Origin: Poecilobothrus nobilitatus
Lineage: Eukaryota; Arthropoda; Insecta; Diptera; Dolichopodidae
Length of the DNA: 64,000 bases
Reading direction: 5' to 3'
Assembly (NCBI GenBank): GCA_947095535.1
Contig: OX352774.1
Coordinates: 42,734,496-42,798,495, forward strand
Both the position numbers and the translations under genes were made by a program. Positions 12,905-23,827 of the stretch are shown here, one piece after another. Position 1 is the stretch's first letter. Each line of letters begins with the position of its first letter. The notes beneath the pieces were generated by a model, which worked only from the letters and a program-made list of their open reading frames with translations, was not told where the DNA came from and did not search any database.

Positions 12905-13375
12905 AGTTTAAGTTTTTCATTTAATACTCAAAAGATTGAGACTATTTTCGATAACTCATTTAATAAATTAGTAACTCTTTTAATATTTAATATCCCTATT
13001 CCCTATTATTAAAAAGAGTTACTCATTTAATACTCAAAAAAGTGAGTGCGACTATTTTCAATAACTCATTTAAAAAAATGGTAACTCTTTTTATATTTAA
13101 TAACCCTATTATATACATTAAAAAGAGTTACTCATTCAATACTCAAAAAAGTGAGTGACTCTATTTTGAATAGCTCTTTTTATATTTAATAACCCTATTC
13201 TCTATATTAAAAACAGTTACTCATTTAATGCTCAAAAAAGTGAGTGAGGCTATTTTCGATAACTCATTTAATAAAATAAAAACTCTTTTAATATTTAATA
13301 TCCCTATTCCCTATTAATAAAAAGTGTAACTCATTTAATACTCAAAAAAGTGAGTGAGACTATTTTCGATAAAAT
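12905..13375. repeat. Minisatellite, ~108-bp unit, about 4 copies
   Basis: The marker ACTCAAAAAAGTGAGTG recurs at 12926 (diverged), 13032, 13141, 13230 and 13340, giving intervals of 106, 109, 89 and 110 bp. Each unit also contains GTAACTCTTTTTA and AAAAAGAGTTACTC in opposite orientation, so each could form a hairpin. Confidence 0.9.
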
Positions 13376-14290
13376 TTTTAAAGAGTATTTTTTTGTTATA
13401 TCTTTTATTTTAAACTGATAAAAAAAAAAAAAAGAATGTCATCAAAAATGTCTTCATATGATAAAAATTAAAGTTATTTATTTATTTATTTGACTCTTAG
13501 TTCGTAAAACAAAGCAATCAAATTTTATATAAGGATTTTTTTTATATAAGTTTCCATAAATATCTTTTATATTATCATAATAAATTAGTTAGAACTAAAA
13601 TAGACTGACTATAACTGAACATAAATAATAAATCAACATTTAGATTGTTCTAATTTTGAGTTTTTTTTTTTTGTATCGCATTTTTACTATATTAGAAAGT
13701 TCAATAATCTCATGGGTATCAAATTTCTTCAATAAATAAATAAATAAATAAGTATACTATTTATTTTTAAACTTTTGACCATTATTATTTTTTTTATATA
13801 TAAAATTCCAATAATTTTTTTTCAAAATAAAATATGGGTTTTTATTCAATTAAGTATAAAGAGTAATAGTGAGTATAGTTTTTTAAGAATATTACCATGG
13901 TTTTTCAAATTCTCATCAACTTATTTATTGTCTATACATTCTTATTTTATATATCTTTTTATTGTTTCAATCACAATATTCAGACTTAATTGATAATATT
14001 GAAAATGATGTTAGTGGGCGATCTTTCAACTAAATAATTTTGTAACCATAACCATATTTATTTTCTTATAATATATTTATACTAAATGAGAGTAAACATT
14101 TTTTTTTTTTATTTAGTAGGTATATTGATGTAATTTTATTCCAATAAAAATTTATTGAAAGATTTACAACTTTTTCAATTCAAATTTGACAATAATTCAA
14201 ATAAAAAATAAAAAATAAATGTAATTTTTTATTTTTTATACTTTATCTATCATTATTTTTACAAAATTTTACAATGTATGTTGTTTTTTA
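13376..14290. other. A+T-rich DNA, nothing recognised
   Basis: It contains AAAT repeats around 13732-13751 and otherwise low-complexity sequence. No gene. Confidence 0.5.
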
Positions 14291-14293
14291 TAT

Positions 14294-15535
14294 ACGGGGT
14301 GTTTCCTAAATAAATACTACACTGCTTTGTGCAACTGCATAGACAATTATACGAGTAGGTATTTTTTTTTTGTATGGCGGCCAAACTGAGATTTTTATAG
14401 ATTCCAGATTATTTTGGCGTAAATTAAATTTTATATTTATTCCCGTATGATCGTATGTTCAAGGGTATAAAAAATTTACCGTTACATTTGTGACATCTGA
14501 AAAAAATCGAGCTAGATATAGTAGATTCAAACATATGGATCGGCTCAGAATCGAATTCTGAGTCGAGTGAGACATGTATGTTAGTCCGTCCAGCAACACG
14601 ATAACTGCAAAAATAAAGGAGCTTGAAATTTTTTATACGCCACTTTTGTAAAATTGTTAGTTTTGCTATTTAAATTCAGCAGGTTCGGTCGCCGTGCTCG
14701 AGTAGCTGCCATAGAACTTCTTTCTTTATATATAAATATTTCTATTGAAGGCATCACAAATTTTGTGAGAAAATATCAAGTTACATGCCAGCAATTTCTG
14801 TAAAATTTGGCTGTACTAGAGCAAGTAGTTTGTAAAATTTTGTTTTAAATAGTTTACTTATATTGGAACATAATCAAGAAGCATCTGTCATCTTGTAAAA
14901 GATGGTCAAGTTTTATGCCAATTACTTCTATAAAATGTGGTTGGTTGGGGGTAATATGTTCGAGTAGCTATCACACAACTCTAAAATTTACTTAAATATA
15001 TCTCGGTACTTAATTATCTGAAATTTTACAAAGCATGATCAAGTGTTATGGATATGGAAGATTCTTGAAGAAAATAACAAAATTATCAAAATTATCATTT
15101 GTAATGAAAATAAAATTTTCCATTTTCCAAACTGTACACATTAATGAGATAAAAAGTACTGGAAATTACAGCTGAAGATCCAAAGATTAGAAATAATGTA
15201 TATTTTCCATGTTACGTCGTCATAAAGATACATTTAAAAAAAAAAATATTTTTTTAATTTCCATTTAAATTATAATAATTTTATAACTTTAGAAGACGCC
15301 ACTTTTAAAACGGATAGACAGATAGAAAAATTAAAAGATTTCTTAAGCGTTCGATTGCATTTTACAGGATTTTCATTCACAGTTTTGAAACGGAGCTTCA
15401 ACTTACTCATGGTTTTAAATATCCTCATGGTTTTAAAAAAAAGTCTCAGCTTACCCTCCATAAGAAAATGTTAGCTACTCATAAGAATCTATGCATCGGT
15501 AAAGAGCACTGTAGTTAATTAGGAAACCCCCTGTA
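14294..15535. mobile_element. 1.24-kb non-autonomous element with TIRs
   Basis: The left end ACGGGGTGTTTCCTAAATAA matches the reverse complement of the right end, ACAGGGGGTTTCCTAATTAA, and similarity runs on for some 35-40 bp through CTACACTGC-like sequence. Both ends abut TATA. Inside are three diverged repeats about 130 bp apart marked by TCAAG-T--TATG-CA (near 14778, 14908, 15037), and a block at 14495-14640 resembling Helentron sequence. No transposase frame is visible. Either a DNA transposon that captured a Helentron fragment, or a Helentron variant with unusual ends. Confidence 0.65.
14495..14640 (+). repeat. Helentron-like internal block
   Basis: It contains CGAGCTAGATATA, ATGGATCGGCTCAGA, GTTAGTCCGTCC and ACGATAACT, all with counterparts in the 5' part of the family B and C Helentrons of this window. 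For example, the reverse complement of 20930-21030 carries CGAGCTAGATATACC and ATGGATCGGATCAG. Confidence 0.55.
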
Positions 15536-15539
15536 TATA

Positions 15540-16260
15540 TTTTAGATAAATATTTGTCCCCTATATTTAAGTTAATTTTTTTAATAGATTATTAGTTATT
15601 TGTTTTTTTTTGTTTTTATTGTGTATTGACAGTGTCTAAATTTTAACACTAAATAACAATAGCTTCAATAATAAAAAAATCAAAAAAAAAAAAAAAAAAT
15701 CAGAATCGATTTCAATTATGTTATTAATGACATAGATGACAATTTTGATATGATCTACAACATATTTTATAATATATTTTTTTTTTTTTAGGTTTTATTC
15801 TTTATTTGTTTTTTATTGATATTGAAGGTTTTTGTTAACTTTGATCATCTATCAATAAAATTATTATTTAATAGATTTTAAGATGTTCATTTCTCAATAA
15901 ATGTTTTACAAATTTAACAAAAGAATTTTCTTTTTTATCTGTCCACTTAAACTTTTTTTATTCGACTAAATCAATTTCTTCAGATTTTTCATCAATATTT
16001 GACGGATGTTAAATTTGAATTTTTATCCTCGCTTCGACTAGATTAAGGTGATAATATAATAGTTGCATAATAAAATTGTAGTTGAAACCTTAATTTTGTA
16101 TCCGAATCTCGATTATATAAAGAATCTAGTTAAAGATCTTGAAATGTATAGTTGAGAAATAAATTTATTAATTAAAAAACCATAATCAAAGTCGGAACAA
16201 AAAGTCATACTTCAATTATTAAAGCATTATATCACATTAAAAAATGTTTAAGGTAACTGT
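15540..16260. other. A+T-rich DNA, nothing recognised
   Basis: Poly(A) and poly(T) runs, no gene or repeat family member identified. Confidence 0.5.
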
Positions 16261-16263
16261 ACA

Positions 16264-16410
16264 CTAAGTGACATGTTTGTCAATTACATTGTCAATTTAT
16301 TGACAACAATTTTCGTTAAGATGCAATTTAATAAAAATTAACATAGACTGACTGATGTTTACACATAAATTAACAAAGATTGAGAATATAATTGATAACA
16401 TGTTAGGTAG
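16264..16410. mobile_element. 147-bp MITE-like inverted repeat
   Basis: The left arm CTAAGTGACATGTTTGTCAA continues ...TTACATTGTCAAT and pairs with the reverse complement of the right arm, CTACCTAACATGTTATCAAT continuing TATATTCTCAAT. That is about 33 bp with a few mismatches and one gap. No clear target duplication was found. Confidence 0.5.
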
Positions 16411-16449
16411 TTAAATGAAACATTAGTACCGTTTACTCGATTTATCTGC

Positions 16450-16745
16450 TTTTGCGGTATCAAAGTTTGAAATTACCCCTTGATAGAATCAGATTCTTAC
16501 TGACTAAACCCACCTCCACTTTTAGCCAATATAATGGGATGAAATCCCTACCTGCTAACCCAGTATATATCACCTAGGGAGTAGCGATAGGAAAGGATAG
16601 GACAATAGGATGCTGAAACATTGAATTGGTAGTTGGGCTGTAAGGAAACAATGAGCTCGCCCATTTTTATTACTATTTTGCTAAACAGTGACAATAACCG
16701 TTACAACAGTTAAAACATTCAGTAGTATATAACGTTTAATAATAT
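16450..16745 (-). mobile_element. Retroposon R3, minus-strand copy
   Basis: The reverse complement matches 5220-5500 closely. Shared blocks include CTCATTGTTTCCTTACAG, CCTATCCTTTCCTATC, CTACTCCCTAGG, ATTTCATCCCA and GGAGGTGGGTTTAGTCAG. No A-tail is seen, so the 3' end looks truncated. Confidence 0.75.
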
Positions 16746-16749
16746 TTAA

Positions 16750-17688
16750 CAATACTAAAATAAAAAGGTAATCTTAACAACGATTTCTTCAATTTTATTT
16801 TTCATTTTCACTAGACATTCATTTTTTTTTGGCCTCCTCAACTTTTTTTTTTTTTTTTGAATTTGGAATTTTTATTAATAGTTTTTCAATTAGGTTGGGA
16901 GGTTGAATTTTATTTTTGTTCTCCTTTTTTTTTTATCATTTAAACACCAAATTTTTATTCTTTTTCTTGTTGTAACATCTAAATTAAATTGAAAAAAAAA
17001 AAAACGAAAACAAAAAAGTTTTGTAATTTATTAAAAGTACAATTTACAAAATATGGGTTGACAATTAAATATCTATGAATAAATTATTATTTAAATTGCG
17101 GAAACATTTAAAATTCCATGTCATGAACATAAAAACTATTATTAGGGCGTATAATGAACATGCATTAAATATATAATATCTATTTACATTTAAGGTAATA
17201 TACTTATTATACGGTATAACATCTTAAATTAGATAAATATACTTAAATATTGTGGTATACTTAAATATCAATCATCATACTATAAATTATGGTTTCTTAA
17301 CAATTTAATTTATGTGCATAAATAGATTAAGATTTTAATATTTAATTTTAAATTTTTTAATTAATCTCTATATTTTTTGGTTTAAATGAAAGTTTAGACT
17401 TTATTTTAAATTTTAGTAATTTTATTTTTAATTTGATAATTTTGACTAAAAAAAATTTAATTCATATTTCAATTGAATGCATTTTCGAATATTTTTTTCA
17501 TACTAAATACAAAGTGATTCATTAATGATTGCTTTCATATATCGAACATTATAAAGTTATCTGTTACCGTTCGGAAAGGTCAACAAAAAAATAAACTTGA
17601 ATATTTTATTAATTAATATTTGTATTTTTTAACGTAGGTTTTTTTTTTTTGTTAATGAAACTTTAACAATTTTGAAGAACATTAATAT
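16750..17688. other. A+T-rich DNA, nothing recognised
   Basis: Low-complexity sequence with poly(T) and poly(A) runs near 16.84 and 16.99 kb. No gene. Confidence 0.5.
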
Positions 17689-17689
17689 C

Positions 17690-17963
17690 TTTCTTCAAAA
17701 TTTCTGTCCAAACTTTTTACCCATACTACATATTCTCAATTTTTTGCTGAATCCCTTTTCCCAAGAATATTTTCCACATCCTTATACTGTAAACTAAACC
17801 TTTTAATTTGTATTAAAGATTCCAAACTAAAAGTTTGGTATTGTTTAGTTTAGCAGTGGTTTTGGTTAGTTAAAATCCAAAACTATTCGAAAGATCCACA
17901 TACACTTATTCTAGGTGACGTTTGGAGTTTTCCAACGACTCTAGTAAAACAAAAAAAAAAAAA
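17690..17963 (+). mobile_element. Retroposon R4, plus-strand copy with poly(A)
   Basis: Blocks CCTTTTAATTTGTATTAAAG, GTGGTTTTGGTTAGTTAAAA, TCCAAAACTATTCG and GTGACGTTTGGAGTTTTCCA precede a 13-base A-run ending at 17963. The order and spacing match the copies at 9667-9930 and 10398-10728. Confidence 0.65.
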
Positions 17964-17964
17964 C

Positions 17965-18770
17965 TATAGAAAGAGGTTCGAATCTACTTGCTCCATCTTC
18001 TAATACACTTCTTTATTCTTTTAACCATTTTTTTTTTCAACTTTGAAGAATATTGAAAGGTTTCACGGTTATTTATCGCACCGTTCATTTAACCTACACT
18101 ATAATATTCTTCTCTAGTTTTTACTGATTTGCAATCAGCTTTTTGTTTTTTGTTAAATTATTGCGAAAATATTTAGAAAACTAAAAAATAAAACCATCAT
18201 ACGAAACCATCCTTTTATCAAAAAAATTTCAATTTTTAACTTTAAAACGTTTTAGAAAAGCTAATTCATAATCTTAGGCAAAACAAAAACACTTTTTTAG
18301 GACTAATCAATTTAGGCAAATCAGATCTTTTTTAGGACTCCACAACTCCGCGAAATTTGTCCACAGTAGTTCATACATGCAAAAGTTTTATCTTCACAGT
18401 AATCCCTACATATATCCAGATACTCATTACTGAATTATCCAATATAAAATGTTAACAAGAAAATGAAAAAGAACATAAAACGAACATAAAACGAACATAA
18501 TCGAAAAAGCTCCTCTACCAATTACCATTACAATATAACTTCTTCTTACACACATCAAATTTATCATCATAAAATAAACCATAAATTGTGTGACAAATTT
18601 CAATCTACTGTGTCTTATTGAAGTTTTTCCAACTTAAACACAAGCAAAGACAGCTGGCGTATAGTTCTCAGCTGGCGTATTAGTATCTTCCAAGATTTGC
18701 AACTACTTCAAAAAATAACAGTTGTAAAAATATAGAATTAATTGATACTGAGATAATTTTTAGTTTATCA
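17965..18770. other. A+T-rich DNA, nothing recognised
   Basis: Only a short direct repeat of CAGCTGGCGTAT (about 18652 and 18671) stands out. Confidence 0.5.
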
Positions 18771-18772
18771 TA

Positions 18773-18929
18773 TTTTTTTTAGTTTATTCTCCTGCCGCAT
18801 AAATGTGACAAGGACATTACACAATCCTTTCCTTATCAGAAGTGGAAGTGGTTGTAAAAGTCATAAGGCGTAATTATTTTTACGACGTGTGTGGCATTCG
18901 AACCCACACTTCCTTGGTGTTTACATCAT
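18773..18929 (-). mobile_element. tRNA-derived SINE (SINE1), 5'-truncated copy
   Basis: On the minus strand it reads TGTAAACACCAAGGAAGTGT, a B-box region GGGTTCGAATGCCAC, and ACACGTCGTAAAA, then the same unrelated body and GGAAAGGATTGTGTAAT as the better copy at 24654-24865. A T-run at 18773-18780 would be its A-tail. The A-box half is missing. Confidence 0.75.
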
Positions 18930-19502
18930 ATTTTAAAATATTTTACGTAATAAATCTTAAATAAAATTATTTTATTACCTTATTATATTACTTTATATTA
19001 TTACGAAAATTTATAATTACTCTTTTTTATTCTTTCAGGTAAATTTAAAATTTAAAATATGATGATATTTACTACAAAGAATTGTAACTGCATCAATAAA
19101 TTTTTATTATTAAGTAACCACCTTAAATTTTAGTACAAAGTTTACAAAATATACATTGTTTAACTAAAAGACGGGATTTTAAATAGTAAAGTACACATAA
19201 AAAACACACTGGTAAGATAAAAAAAAATATAATTTAATTAAACGCGAAATTAATCTAATAAAGTGTAAAACGTTTAAAAATAAATTTTTATTTTATTTTT
19301 TACAAACTTTTTGTCATTAAAGACATCAAACAAAAAGTAATTAATGCAGGTAGTATTTTACTATTTTAAAAAGTTTGAGAATATTAAACCAAACTTTTCT
19401 GAACCAAAAATGTTAATGATAATGACAAACTGGGATTTGTCCAATATTTTCGTCCAAAAAAATAAACTTTAGATTTTTATTTTCTACAATAATAGTTAAA
19501 AA
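18930..19502. other. A+T-rich DNA, nothing recognised
   Basis: No gene or repeat family member identified before the Helentron B end. Confidence 0.5.
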
Positions 19503-21080
19503 CGAGGAAGAATACAGTTGACTTTGTCAACTCTTAGATACCCGTACGAACCGTTAGTATGTTCACAGCCTGTCACTCTGCTTACAATATTATTTTTTTA
19601 ATATTTTAGTATTTTAAAATAATTTGGGTGAATTTTATAATTTCTAGAACTATGGGTTGTACATATATTCAAACTATATGTTTATATGTACATTCTTCAA
19701 AAGCAGATTCTAACCTTCCACATAAAGATTATCAATCCAAAACTTTTTCAAATATTCTATAGTACCATTTAATACTAAGCGGTAAATGTATATTAAATTT
19801 ACTAAGTACAAAACAGTAAATATAATTTTAAATATTATATTATATTATATTTAAATATTCCATTGATAGAATAATTTCTTATAAGTACAATAAAATACAT
19901 ATATGTATGTAAATACGGCGCTATATAATATACATATATACTCTTATCATTCATTCACTAGTGACATATACGATATGTAAATAAACATGATATTATATAA
20001 GTATGTATATATATCAATATCATATAAATAAAAATTCTTCAAGCAACCGTTATGTTGTTTATTTAATTACATTTTTTTGTACTACGCATTATATCCTCAA
20101 CAATTTCAACTTATCGAGTAAAACAAAATGGAAAAAATTCGTTAAAGAAATTTGTTAGAAAATTTGAAAAAATCAAGTAACACTTTCGTCAATTATAAAG
20201 TAACCCTATATTATTAAACAAAGTTGTTAACAGAAACAAAAGTATAATGTTGGAGCTTTAATTTTTGTGTATTACTTCAAAAAAATTTTAACAGGTGTTC
20301 AAGTTACAGGTGTTTAAAAATAGGAAATTTTCAGTTTTTGACCCCTTACAGCTCCTAAACGGGGGGTGTTACAAAAAAGATTTCTGAAATGACTCATACT
20401 AATTTTCAAAGATCTAACTTCTGTCAAAATTTCAAGTTTTCAACTTTAACCGTTTAGAAGATGGAAGGGTTAAAGAATTTTGCAAAATTTGAGTTTCACA
20501 TAACGGTAAATTAAGACACCGTATGCCACAAATATATATTTATTGTATATATACTTTTAAAGCTAATAAAAGTAGTAATCGTTTGGCGTTTTCAAAATGA
20601 AGATATACCTTATACAACTTGTGCTATAACAATTTAAATATAAAGCTTTTTTGAACCTTTGGGGAGCTGTAACTCCGTAACGGGTGGGGCTACAAAAAAA
20701 AGTTATTAAAAATAAAATTAATATTTTTGTGAGATCTATCAGCAGTTAAAATTTCATAGCTCTATTGCAAAAAAAATGTGGGGATCTAAAAGTTAGGTGT
20801 TCGAGAGCTACCCTAAGTTTTGGTCCAAACTCAACCAAAAAAAATAGGGAACCTACAAATTACTCCCAAAATATTTTGTGTAAATTTCAAGATTCTAGCT
20901 TTCTTAGTTTTTGAGTTAGCGTGCTGACGGACGGACGGACGGACGGACATGGCTCAAAAGTCTTAGAATTTTTTTCTGATCCGATCCATACCTTTGAAGG
21001 TATATCTAGCTCGCTTATATCGAGGTGTTACAAACGGAGGAGTAATTTTATTATACCCGATCCTATCGTACGGGTATAAA
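19503..21080 (-). mobile_element. Helentron-like element, family B (DINE-1 type)
   Basis: Read on the minus strand, the element starts with the subterminal repeat ATACCCGTACGA (plus-strand 21066-21077). A GTCC microsatellite follows (GGAC runs near 20929-20948). Near the end comes the exact inverse TCGTACGGGTAT (plus-strand 19538-19549), then a 7-bp stem-loop AGTTGAC/GTCAACT (19516-19532), and the end TTCTTCCTCG next to T5. This order is that of Drosophila DINE-1/Helentron non-autonomous elements. The central part (20200-20760) is homologous to family A, but both ends differ from it. No Rep/helicase frame is present. Confidence 0.8.
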
Positions 21081-21288
21081 AATCATAACGGTTAAATAAA
21101 AATGGTATTGCGATTGTTAACATATTTTGTTGCATCAGAACATGTCATGTCATGAAAACAAATTAATGTGTTTGACATTTGGATAGTAATTCAGAAATTT
21201 GTGAACGTTTGACATAAAAAAATCAAGATCGATATTTATTATTGTGAATTAGTTTTAATTAAAAGTGAAATATTAAAATAATAGAAAA

Positions 21289-22366
21289 ATGACTGATCAG
21301 GGTAGGGGTCAAAAAGGATTAAACAAGGTAGAATGTAAACCAACGGTTTTTAAAAGCGCACATTTCCGAAACTCAATACAAGCTGTTTAGAAGTGTGACT
21401 TACACAAAAATTTGAAAATTTCATGTAATTAGAAAAAATGTGAAAATAGGACATTTTTGAAATTTTGAGGGGCCGTAAGTCCGGAATCCTATATAACTAA
21501 GAAAAGCCGTTAACACACGTAAAAATATATTATTAAACCTTTAATTTTCATGTCTTGCCGAAGAAAAATTTGTACAGGTGCCTAAGTTACAGGTGTCTAA
21601 AAATAACAAATTTTCAATTTTTGAGGCGTAATAACTCTTAAAGAGGGGGTGTTACCAAAAAATTTTCTGAGGAAACTTATACTAATTCTAAAAGTTCTTT
21701 CTTGCCTCAATTTCAAGCTTCTATCTAGATATTAATTTACAAAGATAATATATTTTGATATTAATTTACAAAGATAAAAGAAATACTTGTCGAATGACGT
21801 TTTCAGATTGAAAAAATCTTAAGCAGAACATAATATATATGCATTTAAAAATTGGGCTTTTTCAAAGTTTTAGGGGCTGTAGCTCCGTAATGGGGGGGGC
21901 TACATGAAAAAGTTGTTCCACAAAATTATTTTTTTTATGAGACCTACCTATGGTTAAAATTTTTTTTCTCTAACTTTAACGGTGTAGAAGTTTTGTAAAC
22001 AGACGGACGGACGGACGGACGGACAGAGTGAAACTAATAAGCACATTTTTTCAAAATTTTTTTGGAAATGTGCTAAAAAGGGTTGCGCTAAACGTCATCG
22101 TAAAGTTCTTCGTGATAATATACAAGGTGTTATTAAACCAGCTATTTGTCGTTTAGCTCGTCGTAGAATGTAAAACGTATTTCTATATTAATTTATGAAG
22201 AAACCGTGGTGTATTAATGGTGATTAATGGTGATTTCTTAGAAAATGTTATTCGTGAGGTAATAAATATACATAGAAAATGCTAAACAGAAATCAATTAC
22301 AGATAAGGATGTCGTATATGCTCTTAAAAAACAAGAACATATACATTATTCGCTTTTGAAAGTTAA
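21289..22366 (+). pseudogene. Histone H4 pseudogene split by a Helentron
   Basis: The family is the nucleosome core histone H4, normally 103 residues and intronless. Residues 1-13 are at 21289-21327 (reads MTDQGRGQKGLNK, against the usual glycine/lysine-rich tail). The frame resumes at 22081 with [20 protein letters not shown], then AICRLARR to 22164. The rest is recognisable only across breaks: a 1-bp loss after [16 protein letters not shown] at 22170-22205, another 1-bp loss, a 10-bp tandem duplication (ATTAATGGTG), FLENVIR, a lost codon, a 4-bp insertion, ENAKQKSITDKDVVYALKKQ, and a TAA at 22364-22366. No histone 3' stem-loop is seen downstream and no H3 beside it. The coding remnant is close to full H4 length once the inserted element is discounted. 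Certainly non-functional. Confidence 0.97.
21325..22077 (-). mobile_element. Helentron family A copy inside the H4 pseudogene
   Basis: On the minus strand it begins AGCACATTTCC (plus-strand 22063-22073), followed by a GTCC microsatellite (GGAC repeats at about 22005-22024), the shared core, the inverse subterminal GGAAATGTGCGCT, the stem-loop AAACC/GGTTT and the end CATTCTACCTTG. It sits between H4 codons 13 and 14: the sequence left ends AACAAGG and resumes AAGGGTTGC, so removing it re-joins the H4 frame. The exact junction is ambiguous by about 4 bases (AAGG on both sides). No coding capacity. Confidence 0.85.
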
Positions 22367-22460
22367 ACATAATGAGTCTAAACATAATATCTAAAAAAAA
22401 TTTTAAGTTAGAGTATGATTGGTTATTACTAGTTTAGCTTTAATAACATTGTTTATGAAT

Positions 22461-23571
22461 CGTCGCCTCAGAAAATCATTGTTGTATGTGAAATTATTTC
22501 AATTTTTGTTTTTAACGGTTTTTTAAGTTTTTTTTTGTTCTCTTTATAATGGTATTGTCCGCTTTTCGCTATCTTTTACCGTTTTAAAGATATCTGGTAT
22601 GACTTTTGTTATATGCATCAGTTTCTGATCAATATGAGTATGATTTTTGTTGTATGTGAAAAAATTTTGTTACATACAACAAATTTTCATACAAAAACAT
22701 GAAAAAAGTGTCAGTAAATTATTGTTGTATGTTATCTTTTTTGCAGCACAAAGTGTTTATTTATTTAATTTTTATAACACATTAGTACCACATTTGCATA
22801 TTTAATATATGATTATTGTATGTGTTCAGTATCGTATGTATACAATACATTTATATTATATTTTATAATATTCTAGTAGAAAATCAGACTAGTAAAGGAC
22901 TGATTACAGATAATTAGTAAATATTTTACCTAACCTATTACAATAATGTGAATTTAGATTTGGAAAATATTTTTTCGCTCCTAAAAAGGTTTGGATATAA
23001 CTTTCATTAAAGCCGTAAGTTAAATGTGTACAATTTGACTGAAACTTTGAATAAGTACGATAAATTTAAAATAACTTATTGTTCAAATTGGAACGAAACT
23101 TGATGTGGTAGGCCGGTCAATGTAATTGCAAGTGCCTTAATAAAAATTTTAAATAATGTTGTCAAGGATAATCAAGAAATAAGAAAAATAATTTTATGGA
23201 GTTACTCCTGCACTAAATAACTAAATCCATAAAATAAAATAAATTCATTGGAAAAAACAAAAACGAAATTTGCTTTTGTGTCGACAACATTCCATATAAA
23301 ATTGTTGTATATTATACATACCCTAACCAAATTTATGCAAATTGTTACATACAACAAATGTTGTTTGAGTAAAAACGCTCCTAATTCCGCCAAAGTTTGC
23401 GGCATGGATTAGAAAATTTGCACTTGGTTTCTTTATTCCCATAGCTATAGAGGTATTAAGTTTAAAAAAATTCTACCGTACGGTTTTAGCACTATGCCTC
23501 TTTAAAACGTCAAAGTTGATTTACCACAAACTATGTTTTGCTACATACAACAATAATTTTCTTAGGCGACG
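22461..23571. mobile_element. 1.1-kb TIR transposon, 4-bp target duplication
   Basis: The left end CGTCGCCTCAGAAAATCATT (22461) and the reverse complement of the right end, CGTCGCCTAAGAAAATTATT, continue into GTTGTATGT, about 29 bp with two mismatches. GAAT flanks both sides (22457-22460 and 23572-23575), a plausible 4-bp target duplication. Variants of TTGTTGTATGT occur about eight times within, in both orientations (near 22483, 22648, 22672, 22723, 22815, 23304, 23343, 23541). No transposase frame is recognisable. I cannot assign a superfamily. Confidence 0.8.
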
Positions 23572-23827
23572 GAATATTAAAATAGTATAAAATCTGGGCA
23601 CTGTATCGCAATTATTGAAAAACATTTTATTTTGTCCTCAACTGATATATAATTTTTTAATTATATTCTTCCAATGGGATTTATTTCTTTTTAAGTTCAT
23701 TTTAATTTTTATTTTACATTGCAATGTATTTTTCTTTAATTTTGTTTTATTTAATTACTTAAAAAGATTCGAAATAATTGAATTTTCATAACAATCATAA
23801 TAATGCTTATTTATTTTTTATTTTTTC

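Noticed and set aside
12905..13375. CRISPR-like array
   Set aside because: Units are contiguous tandem copies of about 108 bp without short repeats and unique spacers; the sequence is eukaryotic.
21800..22030. GGAC/GTCC runs as independent microsatellites
   Set aside because: They occur at the same place in each Helentron copy and are part of those elements.
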